Assembly: GCF_019426345.1 (NCBI RefSeq)
Contig: NZ_JAHLLW010000018.1
Location: 31,275 to 95,274 of the forward strand
Length of the DNA stretch: 64,000 bases
Reading direction: 5' to 3'
Source: Marinomonas lutimaris
GTDB lineage: Bacteria > Pseudomonadota > Gammaproteobacteria > Pseudomonadales > Marinomonadaceae
Positions 17,589 through 24,675 of the stretch are shown piece by piece (position 1 is the stretch's first letter; each line of letters opens with the position of its first letter). Both the position numbers and the translations under genes were made by a program. The notes beneath the pieces are model-generated. The model had not been told where the DNA came from and did no database searches. It saw only the letters and a program-made list of their open reading frames with translations.

Positions 17589-17832
17589 AAGCTTTCAAAT
17601 GCTCTGCACTGCAAAATGGACGTGCTTCTTGGTCATGAATAGCATGTGAGCGTGGCGTGAAGGTTTTGCATTCTTCACAGCGAACCATACTTTCTTGTGA
17701 CTCGTCCTTTTTAGAGGAATCCTGCTTTTTTGCTTCCGCAGGCGATTGACTGCGTTTAAAAGCGACAAATTGGCGGTATAACCACCAACCAATAAAGAAA
17801 ATAGCAACAAAAACGATCAAACGTACGATCAT
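17572..17832 (-). CDS. PP0621-family small membrane protein with zinc-ribbon-like end
   Basis: 86 residues: one N-terminal transmembrane helix (IVRLIVFVAIFFIGWWLY), a Lys/Ser/Glu-rich linker, and a C-terminal CxxC...H...C...H segment (VRCEECKTFTPRSHAI, FCSAEHLK) that probably binds zinc. This architecture matches the PP0621 family, conserved in Pseudomonas and relatives and of unknown function. It is convergent with, and overlaps by 17 bp, the last pilin gene; divergent from nadE. Confidence 0.85.
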   Translation of the reverse strand: MIVRLIVFVAIFFIGWWLYRQFVAFKRSQSPAEAKKQDSSKKDESQESMVRCEECKTFTPRSHAIHDQEARPFCSAEHLKAFNQKH

Positions 17833-17905
17833 ATACTTTACCTAGCTTAGGTTATTCCAGACAATAACGGGCATATTCTAACAGAGTTCACGAGATAGCA
17901 ACTGT

Positions 17906-19543
17906 ATGACATTACGAATTGCAATGGCCCAGCTGGATATGCTGGTCGGCGACATTACAAAAAACACCCAATCTGTCATCGAAGCGGCAAATAAAGCCCG
18001 TGATGAAGAGCGTGCAGATGTAGTGGTTTTCCCAGAATTGACTTTAACGGGCTACCCACCAGAAGACTTACTGCTACGTTCTAGCTTGGATACACGTATT
18101 GAATCTGCCTTGGCGAAATTATTAGCCGAGATTCGTGATATCTATGTAGTGGTTGGTTATCCACGTCGTATTGATGGCGAACTATTTAACTGCGCTGGCG
18201 TGATTTACCAAGGTAAATTATTGGTAGAGTATGCCAAGCAGAAACTGCCTAACTTCCTAGTTTTTGATGACAAACGCTACTTTAGCGAAGGCCGCGAAGC
18301 GGGCCTTGTGGATATCAAAGGCGTAAAAGTTGGTTTAAGTATTTGTGAAGATATTTGGCATCCAGAGCCGATTGCCCAAGCTAAAGCGGCTGGTGCAGAA
18401 CTGATTCTGAACCTAAATGCCTCGCCTTATCATATTGAAAAAATGGGCGAGCGCGAAGAGCTACTTCATCAGCGTGCGACAGAAGTGACCTTACCTATTG
18501 TCTATGTGAACTACATGGGCGCGCAGGACGAATTAGTCTACGAAGGCGGCTCTTTTGTGGTCAACGCCAAAGGCGAGAAGATCATGCAAGCGCCTTGGTT
18601 TGAAGCTGGTCTGTACAGCATTGACATGATTGTCGATGAAAGCCAGCCCAATAAGGTTGAGCCAGTTGCTGGTGTTATTGCTCCAGCGCTAGGAGTGGAA
18701 GCCAGCGTCTATCAAGCCATGGTGCTTGGTTTACGTGACTACATCACCAAGAACCGTTTCAAAGGTATAGTGCTGGGCTTGAGTGGCGGTATTGACTCAG
18801 CCTTGTCTCTGGCTGTCGCAGTAGATGCCATCGGCGCAGACCGCGTTCAAGCCATCATGATGCCTTATACTTACACCTCTTCCATCAGCTTGCATGATGC
18901 CGAAGAAGAGGCAAAACTGCTTGGTGTGAAATACAGTGTCTTACCCATTGAATCCATGGTATCCGCTTTTACAGATGTGCTAGCGCCAGAGTTCGAAGGT
19001 TATGGTAAAGACACCACAGAGGAAAACCTACAAGCCCGTACCCGTGGCGTCACCCTAATGGCGATTTCTAACAAGAAAGGCTACATGGTATTAACCACAG
19101 GCAACAAGAGCGAAATGGCTGTTGGTTATGCCACTCTATATGGCGACATGGTCGGCGGCTATTCCGTCCTAAAAGACGTCTTCAAAACCTTGGTATTCAA
19201 ACTTTGCCGCTACCGCAATACCTTGGGCTACGTCATCCCTGAGCGTGCCATCACCCGACCACCTTCAGCGGAACTGGCACCAGACCAAAAAGACGAAGAC
19301 TCTTTGCCAAGCTACGATATTCTCGATGAAATTTTACGCATGTACATCGAAGAAGATCAAAGCGCCGAAGCCATTCTTGCGACCAAGAAATTCGACCGAG
19401 AAACCGTATATCGCGTGCTTCGCCTTGTCGACGTGAACGAATACAAACGTCGCCAATCTCCGACTGGTGTTCGTATTACCGCTCGTGGTTTTGGACGAGA
19501 TCGTCGTTACCCGATTACCAATGGTTGGCACATCGGCGAGTAG
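17906..19543 (+). CDS. nadE: Glutamine-dependent NAD+ synthetase
   Basis: 545 residues, two domains. The N-terminal nitrilase-type glutaminase (1-260) has the Glu-Lys-Cys triad in FPELTLTGYP, KQKLPNF and SICEDIW. The C-terminal ATP-pyrophosphatase domain has the P-loop LSGGIDSAL and TTGNKSEMAVGYATLYGDM. It converts deamido-NAD to NAD with ammonia from glutamine, the last step of NAD synthesis. Length matches the prokaryotic two-domain type. A weak hairpin (CGCTTTT/AAAAGCG) follows the stop. Confidence 0.96.
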   Translation: MTLRIAMAQLDMLVGDITKNTQSVIEAANKARDEERADVVVFPELTLTGYPPEDLLLRSSLDTRIESALAKLLAEIRDIYVVVGYPRRIDGELFNCAGVIYQGKLLVEYAKQKLPNFLVFDDKRYFSEGREAGLVDIKGVKVGLSICEDIWHPEPIAQAKAAGAELILNLNASPYHIEKMGEREELLHQRATEVTLPIVYVNYMGAQDELVYEGGSFVVNAKGEKIMQAPWFEAGLYSIDMIVDESQPNKVEPVAGVIAPALGVEASVYQAMVLGLRDYITKNRFKGIVLGLSGGIDSALSLAVAVDAIGADRVQAIMMPYTYTSSISLHDAEEEAKLLGVKYSVLPIESMVSAFTDVLAPEFEGYGKDTTEENLQARTRGVTLMAISNKKGYMVLTTGNKSEMAVGYATLYGDMVGGYSVLKDVFKTLVFKLCRYRNTLGYVIPERAITRPPSAELAPDQKDEDSLPSYDILDEILRMYIEEDQSAEAILATKKFDRETVYRVLRLVDVNEYKRRQSPTGVRITARGFGRDRRYPITNGWHIGE

Positions 19544-19603
19544 CGCTTTTAAAAAAGCGTTCAAAACTTGTCCTTTTCTCGCTCTGCTGAGCGGGGCTTA
19601 GTT

Positions 19604-19650
19604 CCTTCCCCTTTTGCCTTCCAAGGGGAAGGTTAGGATGGGGTTGTTTC
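19604..19650. repeat. CTTCCCC/GGGGAAGG module
   Basis: CCTTCCCCTTTTGCCTTCC followed by AAGGGGAAGG is a near-palindrome related to 9366-9425 and 25080-25125. It lies immediately upstream of repeat copy D. Confidence 0.7.
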
Positions 19651-19681
19651 TTTGGGCTTAAAGTGTGTTTGTTACTTCTCA

Positions 19682-20037
19682 ATAGCTTTGTATTCCCAAC
19701 CTTTATTCCGCTCTTTAATTCAGGAAAAAGCTGAGCGGGTTACTTTTGCCAAACGACGCAAAAGTAACCAAAAAATCTTTTATCGGGCTATCGCCCAAAC
19801 GTCTCATTTGCTTTTTTATGTTGCGTTTAGCAAGACGATTTTTGTCGTAAGGCACAGATTGTTTTTGCTGGTGGAGGGAAGGGTTTTTAACTGACCCTGA
19901 AACTCCATAAAGTCGCGCAACTTCGTTTCGTCGAACTGGCTTCGTCATAAAGGCCGATTATCGTAGGGCGCGATGAGGGAGGTACGACCGTGATCCGCCG
20001 TTGAAAGCGATGCTTTCATTTTTAAGGTAGGTCGCCT
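19682..20037 (+). repeat. Dispersed modular repeat, copy D (forward)
   Basis: Fills most of the 19544-20170 gap. It carries all modules seen in copy A: CTTTATTCCGCTCTTTAATT, GCTGAGCGGGTTACTTTTGC, CGGGCTATCGCCCAAACGTC, GTTTAGCAAGACGATTTTTG, the AACTCCATAAAGTCGCGCAA core (19901-19920), and the tail GTACGACCGTGATCCGCCG with a GAAAGCGATGCTTTC dyad. It marks the left edge of the accessory island. Confidence 0.88.
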
Positions 20038-20119
20038 CTAGGCCGAAAATCAGCTGTTCTTGAGTTAATAATGAAAATGTATTTTATAACGCTGAATGGA
20101 CGCTGAGCTGTTTATAATG

Positions 20120-20154
20120 GACTAACAAGACACCCATTTCAATGGACTTTAGCT
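20120..20154 (+). other. Possible relic recombination site at the left end of cassette 1
   Basis: GACTAAC at 20120-20126 and TTTAGCT at 20148-20154 bracket a short imperfect hairpin (CCATT/AATGG). TTTAGCT differs by one base from GTTAGCT, the complement of the inverse core AGCTAAC found after the next gene, which is what a cassette start should show. At 35 bp the whole is too short to be a working attC. It also contains AAGACACCCATT, which resembles the repeats at 20653-20702. Confidence 0.35.
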
Positions 20155-20170
20155 TTCACAGGAGTGTAAT

Positions 20171-20587
20171 TTGAGATTCACGATTTTTTGTATTTTTATT
20201 CTGGTTGCAACCCATGTAATGGCTGAGAATGATATTACGTATGAGCATTCTGGCACTGTAGGTACTTCAGTAACTGCTACAAGCCAAGAAGGGTTTAACT
20301 GCGCAAAAGCCGCTGGCAAGGTTTATCTTCTTTCAGAGCTTCCAGTATTTTTCTCAGCAGAGTTTGGCAAAGCAGGCCTGCTCAGAAAAGAACATTCAGG
20401 CAAATATAAATTGGCACTAGTTATCGATGAAAACTCAGATATCATAGGCTACCAAGTGGCTGAGAATACAGACAAAAACTCACTTTTAGTTAAAACAATC
20501 CTAAACTTAGGCTCATTACCACCACTTAGCACATCAAATTCATGTGTTGCCGGTAAGCCTTTTATTTTTGAGTTTACCATCACGTGA
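20171..20587 (+). CDS. Secreted protein with TonB/TolA C-terminal-like domain (cassette 1)
   Basis: 138 residues from a TTG start with AGGAGTG ten bases upstream. A signal peptide (RFTIFCIFILVATHVMA, cleavage probably before Glu19) points to export. The mature part has two cysteines (FNCAKAAG, NSCVAGKP) and a segment YKLALVIDENSDIIGYQVAE followed by GSLPPLS, similar in layout to TonB/TolA C-terminal domains (strand, turn, strand, helix, then a PPLP-like end). No other recognisable homology. The stop lies 2 bp before an attC inverse core, as in integron cassettes. Function unknown. Confidence 0.65.
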   Translation: MRFTIFCIFILVATHVMAENDITYEHSGTVGTSVTATSQEGFNCAKAAGKVYLLSELPVFFSAEFGKAGLLRKEHSGKYKLALVIDENSDIIGYQVAENTDKNSLLVKTILNLGSLPPLSTSNSCVAGKPFIFEFTIT

Positions 20588-20589
20588 AA

Positions 20590-20656
20590 AGCTAACAAGT
20601 CAATCAACTACGCGCCTGCGGCGTCGGAAGCAGCAAAGCTGCGCTGGTTGTGACTT
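20590..20656 (+). other. attC-like site 1, 3' end lost
   Basis: Begins with AGCTAAC, then AAGTCA...CAAC pairs with GTTG...TGACTT 40 bp further on, with inner pairing (CGCGC/GCGC, GCAGC AAA GCTGC) making a long foldback. The expected GTTRRRY core after TGACTT is missing: the sequence instead runs AATGAGACACT. The site appears broken at that point. Confidence 0.6.
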
Positions 20657-20702
20657 AATGAGACACTCATAGAAACTTAATGATAAAAAAACTTAATAAG
20701 AT
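20653..20702 (+). repeat. Two ACTTAATnAGAyACyCAT units
   Basis: ACTTAATGAGACACTCAT (20653-20670) and ACTTAATAAGATACCCAT (20681-20698) repeat at about 28-bp spacing, and ACTAACAAGACACCCATT at 20121 is a third relative. The ACACCCAT-type core resembles transposase-binding repeats in the ends of Tn7-like elements, but no TnsB/TniA gene is present. Confidence 0.4.
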
Positions 20703-20793
20703 ACCCATCATAACTTGACGATTTTTTTATACGAACTTTTAGTGTGGATGTCTTTTAAAAGGATCGATAGCGAACTCAATAATAGGCACCAAA

Positions 20794-20862
20794 GAACGTA
20801 GGTCAGATGAGACGAGGTACGAGGCGTAATCTGACGCTGAAAGCGACGCTTTCATTGTGGGT
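20794..20862 (+). repeat. Fragment of the dispersed repeat tail module
   Basis: GAACGTAGGTCAGATGAGAC through a GAAAGCGACGCTTTC dyad (20839-20853) matches, in reverse complement, the left part of copy E (24700-24770). It is only the tail module. The remainder of the 20588-21243 gap holds the broken attC, a LexA-like palindrome and no convincing gene. Confidence 0.7.
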
Positions 20863-20916
20863 CACGGCTTTGGCACAACAAACAACGGATTCAGAGCGAA
20901 TAAAAAACTGTATTTT

Positions 20917-20932
20917 CTGTCTGTATATACAG
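20917..20932. promoter_or_regulatory. LexA-like SOS box
   Basis: CTGTCTGTATATACAG fits the gammaproteobacterial consensus CTGT-N8-ACAG exactly in its outer bases. It lies in the long non-coding stretch between cassettes 1 and 2, followed by an A/T-rich run that could hold a promoter. The nearest genes downstream are a 32-codon frame at 21035 and the cassette gene at 21244. Confidence 0.4.
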
Positions 20933-21034
20933 TTTATTTTTTAAATGGTTACTTTCTTGCGCGTTTAGCTATTTGAAAATAACTAATTGTGTGCGATTTG
21001 TACTAGCAGGAAGAAAGAAAGTCTCCTAATATCA

Positions 21035-21133
21035 ATGAATAAGAATCTACCGCACAGAAATAACGCGCTGTGGATAATAGGAATAACGCGCATACTCGTT
21101 TTTCCAGTTTTGATTTTTGTGGATATCAGTTAA
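21035..21133 (+). CDS. Possible 32-residue hydrophobic peptide downstream of the LexA-like box
   Basis: ATG at 21035 opens a 32-codon frame (begins MNKNLPHRNNALWIIG) with one hydrophobic stretch, LWIIGITRILVFPVLIFV, long enough to span a membrane. SOS-controlled small membrane peptides such as TisB are known, and a LexA-like palindrome lies 103 bp upstream. There is no good ribosome binding site, so this may well be chance. Confidence 0.2.
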   Translation: MNKNLPHRNNALWIIGITRILVFPVLIFVDIS

Positions 21134-21213
21134 AAAGTATCATTCTTCAGAAAGTTAAAAGGATTTTTGAGTGAAATTAAAAATGTGCAAACACACATGC
21201 GCACTATTAAAAT

Positions 21214-21221
21214 GTTAGGCA
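21214..21221 (+). other. Cassette 2 start core (GTTAGGCA)
   Basis: GTTAGGCA is a canonical integron core (GTTRRRY) 23 bp upstream of the gene at 21244, and exactly complements the inverse core TGCCTAAC at 22017-22024. No matching attC left half is visible just before it. Confidence 0.6.
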
Positions 21222-21243
21222 ACCCTTAAGTTTAGAGTAATCA

Positions 21244-22023
21244 ATGAGCACAATAAAAAAGATACACGATGCATCGAACAGTGCATTGCCATCATTTATG
21301 GATAATGAAGTATATTTGGATAGTGACCTAGGTCTATTTGAATTAATAGACCCAAATAATAAGAAAAAATTATTTGTTGATGTACCAATTCGAAATGTTG
21401 TCGCCTTAGGAAGAGCTGATTTTTGGGAGCAGGGTAATAACTGGAGAGACGTTACCAAGCATCTTCACGGAACAGGTTGGACAGACGATGTATTTGAATA
21501 TTTTGAAAACGAAATAGGAGAGAATAACTTTCTAGCACCTCAAAGTCTTGGTGAATTACGACTGCTATGTATTGGTGGGGCTTGTGAATGTGGGAATGGA
21601 AATCATAGATTAGTCGCCGCTAAAAGTTGGCTTGCAAATAAGTTTGGGGAAGATGCTACATTAAAAAGTGTAAAAGTTTCTCACTATCCAATTAATAAAA
21701 TAATTCGGAAATTACTAGTAAAAGCCAAAGAGCAAAATTCTAATTTATATATTTCAAAAGTTGATTATTACGAGCGTAAAAGACTTGCTGTTAACGACGT
21801 AGAAGTAACTGCGTATATCCAACTTAGTACTGAAGCTGATCGAGTCTACGCATGGATAGAGGATGAATTGAAAGAGATCCCAATAAAAAAAACTACCTTA
21901 TGGGAAAAGTTATTTAGTAGAAACACTCAAAGTTGGTTTGATAAGCGAGTTAAAATTACCATTCCCCAAAATATTATTGACGCTTTGCTAGATGATTCTT
22001 GGCTTTCAGGAAAAGTTGCCTAA
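21244..22023 (+). CDS. Cassette 2: unknown protein with ParB-like GNGNHRLVAA motif
   Basis: 259 residues, probably cytoplasmic. I do not recognise the family. The clearest feature is ECGNGNHRLVAAKSWL at about 118-133; G-N-H-R-x-x-A resembles the box II motif of ParB/Srx-like nucleases and ATPases. The N-terminal part (FVDVPIRNVVALGRADFWEQ, HLHGTGWTDDVFEYFE) would then hold the substrate-side strands. Codon choice (AGA, ATA) and AT content differ from neighbouring housekeeping genes. Core to start is 30 bp, and the stop codon lies within the attC inverse core, both typical of cassette genes. A nuclease or defence role is a guess only. Confidence 0.6.
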   Translation: MSTIKKIHDASNSALPSFMDNEVYLDSDLGLFELIDPNNKKKLFVDVPIRNVVALGRADFWEQGNNWRDVTKHLHGTGWTDDVFEYFENEIGENNFLAPQSLGELRLLCIGGACECGNGNHRLVAAKSWLANKFGEDATLKSVKVSHYPINKIIRKLLVKAKEQNSNLYISKVDYYERKRLAVNDVEVTAYIQLSTEADRVYAWIEDELKEIPIKKTTLWEKLFSRNTQSWFDKRVKITIPQNIIDALLDDSWLSGKVA

Positions 22024-22118
22024 CAAGTCAATTCAGCAGGACAAAAAAAAGCTGGTTTTTGCTCGTGCCTCGCTAATTTTAACCAGCTATTTTGTTGCCT
22101 CTGATTGAGGCGTTAGCA
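22017..22118 (+). other. attC site 2 (102 bp)
   Basis: Starts TGCCTAAC (includes the preceding stop codon) and ends GTTAGCA. TCAATTCAG pairs with CTGATTGA with one extrahelical A, then ACAAAA/TTTTGT, and an inner AGCTGGTT/AACCAGCT stem. This is the bottom-strand foldback architecture of integron attC sites. Confidence 0.75.
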
Positions 22119-22155
22119 CCTCGGTTCGCCCACCGATTTAGAGGTATAGGAAATA

Positions 22156-23766
22156 ATGAGAATTAAGAAACTCCAGCTAAAAAATGGTTACAAGAGGTTC
22201 CATGAGCTGACAATCGACTTAGGAGATGACCCTAAACGTATTGTCGCGTTAGTTGGGCCTAACGGTTGTGGAAAAAGCAGTGTATTAGATGGGATGCTAT
22301 TTCATAATAACGCACACAATCGCATTGGAGATAAAGGCAAAAAGAATCATGAATATCATTCGATGAACCAAACGCCGAACTATAATTATCAGAACGTAGA
22401 TATTGAGTTTGTTGATGGTAACTACCGAAAAATCCGAGAGGAAAAAGCAAGTACTGGAAAAGAAAATACTATTTTTTCATTCCGTAGCCCTTATAGGTAC
22501 AACAGTAATTTGAAGGTTACGCAATCAAAGGCTACAAACGAGATTAGATTGAATGGCTACGGAGCTTCTTCAGCATCTGATCTTGATGATAAGATGGAGG
22601 AAAATTATCGGCGCTTATATGTAAAATTCAATAAATATTTACATGAAACGGACTGCAAGCCCAGTGAGGCAAAAACTAAAATAATCGGTGATTTAAACTC
22701 TTCAATATCAAAATGCCTCGACTTAGAAATATGCAGCATTGGCGATATTGAAGCTTCACAAGGAACTCTTTACTTTCAAAAAAAAGATCACCCTAACAGG
22801 TTTGAGTTTAATGTTCTTTCATCCGGAGAAAAAGAAGTCGTTGATATCCTTCTGGATCTATATCTGAGAAAGGATGAGTATAGCGATACCGTATTTTTAT
22901 TGGACGAACCAGAACTACATATTAATACATCAATACAAAAAAACCTTCTATTAGAAATTAATCGATTGGTCGGCGATGACTGCCAAATATGGATAACCAC
23001 GCACAGTATCGGTTTTTTGAGGACGCTCCAGGAAGAGCTAAAGAACGATTGTCAGGTTATCCAGTTTAAAAGTGAATACGATTTAGCCTCCAAGCCATAC
23101 ACCTTGACACCAATGAAAAGCTCAAAGGCTAGCTGGAAAGATATTTTCTCCATAGCTCTTGATGATTTAGCTAATCTTGTCTGCCCTAGACGAATTATAT
23201 ACTGCGAAGGAAGAGATAGCCCTGGAAGGAATGGTACTGAAAGAGGCTTGGATGCAAATGTATTCAATAATGTATTTTCTGAGCAGCATCCTGATGCCCT
23301 ATTTGTTTCTAGTGGTGGTAATACTGAGCTAGACCAAAGAAGTGATATTGCCATAGCGATCCTTAGCAAAGTATTTTCAGATTTAGATATCTTTGTCTTA
23401 AAAGACAGAGACATGGCTTCAGGAAGAGATACTACTGAGAATGATCGGCAAGTATATCTACAGAACAACCCCAATAACCATAGAGTACTTAGGAGATGGG
23501 AAATTGAAAACTATTTATACGACAAAGAAGTATTAGCTAGCTACTGCAATGGAAACAATTTGACATTTAATGAACAGGCATATGATCAATTTGTAACGGA
23601 TATAGTAAATCAAAATCTTAAGGATGAAACTGGAAGAATTAAAAACTTCTGCGGTATTACTTCAAGTATTAACGCTGAAAAGTTTAAAATCACGCTCTCA
23701 GAATATCTCACTGAAAATATGGCTGCTTATCAGGATCTTGCTTCATGTGTATTCGAGCGCGGATAG
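22156..23766 (+). CDS. Cassette 3: SMC-type ATPase fused to a TOPRIM-like nuclease domain (OLD/PARIS-like, predicted defence)
   Basis: 536 residues. The N-terminal ABC/SMC-class ATPase has Walker A GPNGCGKSS (34-42), signature LSSGEKE (221-227), Walker B VFLLDEPEL (246-254) and switch His in ITTHS (280-284). The C-terminal half looks like a TOPRIM fold: IIYCEGRDS (Glu351), SSGGNTEL, and FVLKDRDMA with the DxD pair (Asp417, Asp419), followed by RRWEIENYL (446-454), a phrase found in DUF4435/AriB-like proteins. Such ATPase plus TOPRIM combinations occur in OLD nucleases and PARIS anti-phage systems; here both are in one chain. The only gene in its cassette. AT-rich with many AGA codons. Architecture is seen directly; defence is inferred. 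Confidence 0.8.
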   Translation: MRIKKLQLKNGYKRFHELTIDLGDDPKRIVALVGPNGCGKSSVLDGMLFHNNAHNRIGDKGKKNHEYHSMNQTPNYNYQNVDIEFVDGNYRKIREEKASTGKENTIFSFRSPYRYNSNLKVTQSKATNEIRLNGYGASSASDLDDKMEENYRRLYVKFNKYLHETDCKPSEAKTKIIGDLNSSISKCLDLEICSIGDIEASQGTLYFQKKDHPNRFEFNVLSSGEKEVVDILLDLYLRKDEYSDTVFLLDEPELHINTSIQKNLLLEINRLVGDDCQIWITTHSIGFLRTLQEELKNDCQVIQFKSEYDLASKPYTLTPMKSSKASWKDIFSIALDDLANLVCPRRIIYCEGRDSPGRNGTERGLDANVFNNVFSEQHPDALFVSSGGNTELDQRSDIAIAILSKVFSDLDIFVLKDRDMASGRDTTENDRQVYLQNNPNNHRVLRRWEIENYLYDKEVLASYCNGNNLTFNEQAYDQFVTDIVNQNLKDETGRIKNFCGITSSINAEKFKITLSEYLTENMAAYQDLASCVFERG

Positions 23767-23772
23767 CAAGTG

Positions 23773-23832
23773 TGCTAACAAGTCAAAGCACTCGGACGCA
23801 GCGAAGCTGCGCCGGTGTTTGAGGCGCTATAT
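23773..23832 (+). other. attC site 3 (60 bp)
   Basis: TGCTAAC at the 5' end, GCTATAT at the 3' end. TCAAAGCAC pairs with GTGTTTGA with one extrahelical G, then CGG(A)CGCAGC with GCTGCG(C)CGG closing a GAA loop. Size and shape are those of a classical short attC. The 5' inverse core is the exact complement of the core GTTAGCA that precedes the ATPase gene. Confidence 0.85.
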
Positions 23833-23847
23833 GAAAAGGAGAGTTTA

Positions 23848-24141
23848 GTGTTCGTAGTATCTCTAACCTACAAAGTAGAATTATCAGAAGTAGATAAACA
23901 CATAAATGAGCATATTACGTATCTAGAAAAGTATTACGGGCAGGGGAATTTTATCGCTTCCGGCCGCAAAGTCCCAAGAACCGGAGGAGTGATACTTGCT
24001 CATGCAGAAAGTCGGGAAAAACTGAATGCTATATTGCAAGAAGATCCTTTTTACAAGGCTGATGTTGCAAGTTACGAAGTGACCGAGTTTGTTCCAAGTA
24101 AGGTAGGGCAAGATTTTGAATTGCTGGCAAAGCTCATATAA
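23848..24141 (+). CDS. Cassette 4: YciI-family protein
   Basis: 97 residues from a GTG start, chosen because AAAAGGAG (23834-23841) is 6 bp upstream and the protein then begins at the first strand of the fold (FVVSLTYKVELSEVDKHI). It has the family hallmarks: a conserved HI..H.T/YL segment, SGRKVPRTGGVILAHAES, and QEDPFYKADVASYEVTEF with the conserved Asp-Pro-Phe. YciI proteins are small ferredoxin-fold proteins of mostly unknown activity and are frequent in integron cassettes. The stop codon TAA lies inside the attC inverse core ATATAAC. Confidence 0.88.
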   Translation: MFVVSLTYKVELSEVDKHINEHITYLEKYYGQGNFIASGRKVPRTGGVILAHAESREKLNAILQEDPFYKADVASYEVTEFVPSKVGQDFELLAKLI

Positions 24142-24221
24142 CAATCAGCTGCTGCCGGACAGTCAAAGCTCCAGCCCAAAGCTGTCTCCTCTTTTGCCTA
24201 CCACAGAGACAGGCGTTAGCA
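24136..24221 (+). other. attC-like site 4 (86 bp)
   Basis: ATATAAC at the 5' end overlaps the YciI stop codon; GTTAGCA ends it. An inner stem GGACAG/CTGTC is visible, but the L boxes next to the cores pair poorly, so this site is less certain than sites 2 and 3. ATATAAC complements the GCTATAT core at 23826 with one mismatch. Confidence 0.6.
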
Positions 24222-24266
24222 TCAGCTCACGGAAATGGATGTCTATCGGATTGTCCTGATAGAGTT

Positions 24267-24623
24267 ATGGACAAGTTAGGCACTTTAATTATGAATCTTA
24301 CTAAAGGAAGTAAAGTGGTAGTTGTATTAGCGGTGCTTTCTATAGTGTTGTTTTTATACATGCTTTATTTTCGTGCTTTCATATATGCGGACATGTATAT
24401 CGCTCCAGATGAACCCTACGGGATATCAGACATCATTGAGCTTTTGCTTGGAGCGGTGTTTATTCTGTTATCACTTGTTTCGGTGGTTGTCTCTTTAGTG
24501 TTATTTATTCGTGGTACCACGCAATCCAAAGTTTGGGCTGTCGGTCTAGTTGTCACTCATGCAATTATGTATTTATCGTTTGCTTCAATGCATTCTATGG
24601 CAGCAAGCTATGGTTCAGCGTAA
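24267..24623 (+). CDS. Cassette 5: small integral membrane protein
   Basis: 118 residues with three probable transmembrane helices (about 17-38, 53-78, 88-112): VVVVLAVLSIVLFLYMLYF, LLLGAVFILLSLVSVVVSLV and VWAVGLVVTHAIMYLSF. A short acidic, Pro-containing loop (YIAPDEPYG) separates helices 1 and 2. An ATG at 24291 is an alternative start. No family recognised. It begins 52 bp after the GTTAGCA core; no matching TGCTAAC inverse core follows, so its attC has been lost or altered before the repeat that begins near 24676. Confidence 0.6.
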   Translation: MDKLGTLIMNLTKGSKVVVVLAVLSIVLFLYMLYFRAFIYADMYIAPDEPYGISDIIELLLGAVFILLSLVSVVVSLVLFIRGTTQSKVWAVGLVVTHAIMYLSFASMHSMAASYGSA

Positions 24624-24675
24624 GAGGATTAGGCAGCCTTACCTCAGCAAAAACGGGCAGCTCGCTTCGTTCTGT

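Larger units (their letters stand above)
20149..24640 (+). mobile_element. Integron-type gene cassette cluster without integrase (CALIN-like)
   Basis: Five same-strand genes, each starting 22-52 bp after a GTTRRRY-like core and most ending at an RYYYAAC-like inverse core, separated by attC-like foldback sequences. For each testable cassette, the inverse core after the gene is the reverse complement of the core before the gene: TGCCTAAC with GTTAGGCA (21214), TGCTAAC with GTTAGCA (22112), ATATAAC with GCTATAT (23826, one mismatch). That is the signature of cassettes inserted as circles. No intI lies in the window. The right end fades into a dispersed repeat without a recognisable final attC. 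Confidence 0.75.

Noticed and set aside
20120..20154. A complete attC before cassette 1
   Set aside because: At 35 bp it is too short for a functional site, and the cores are imperfect; kept only as a possible relic.
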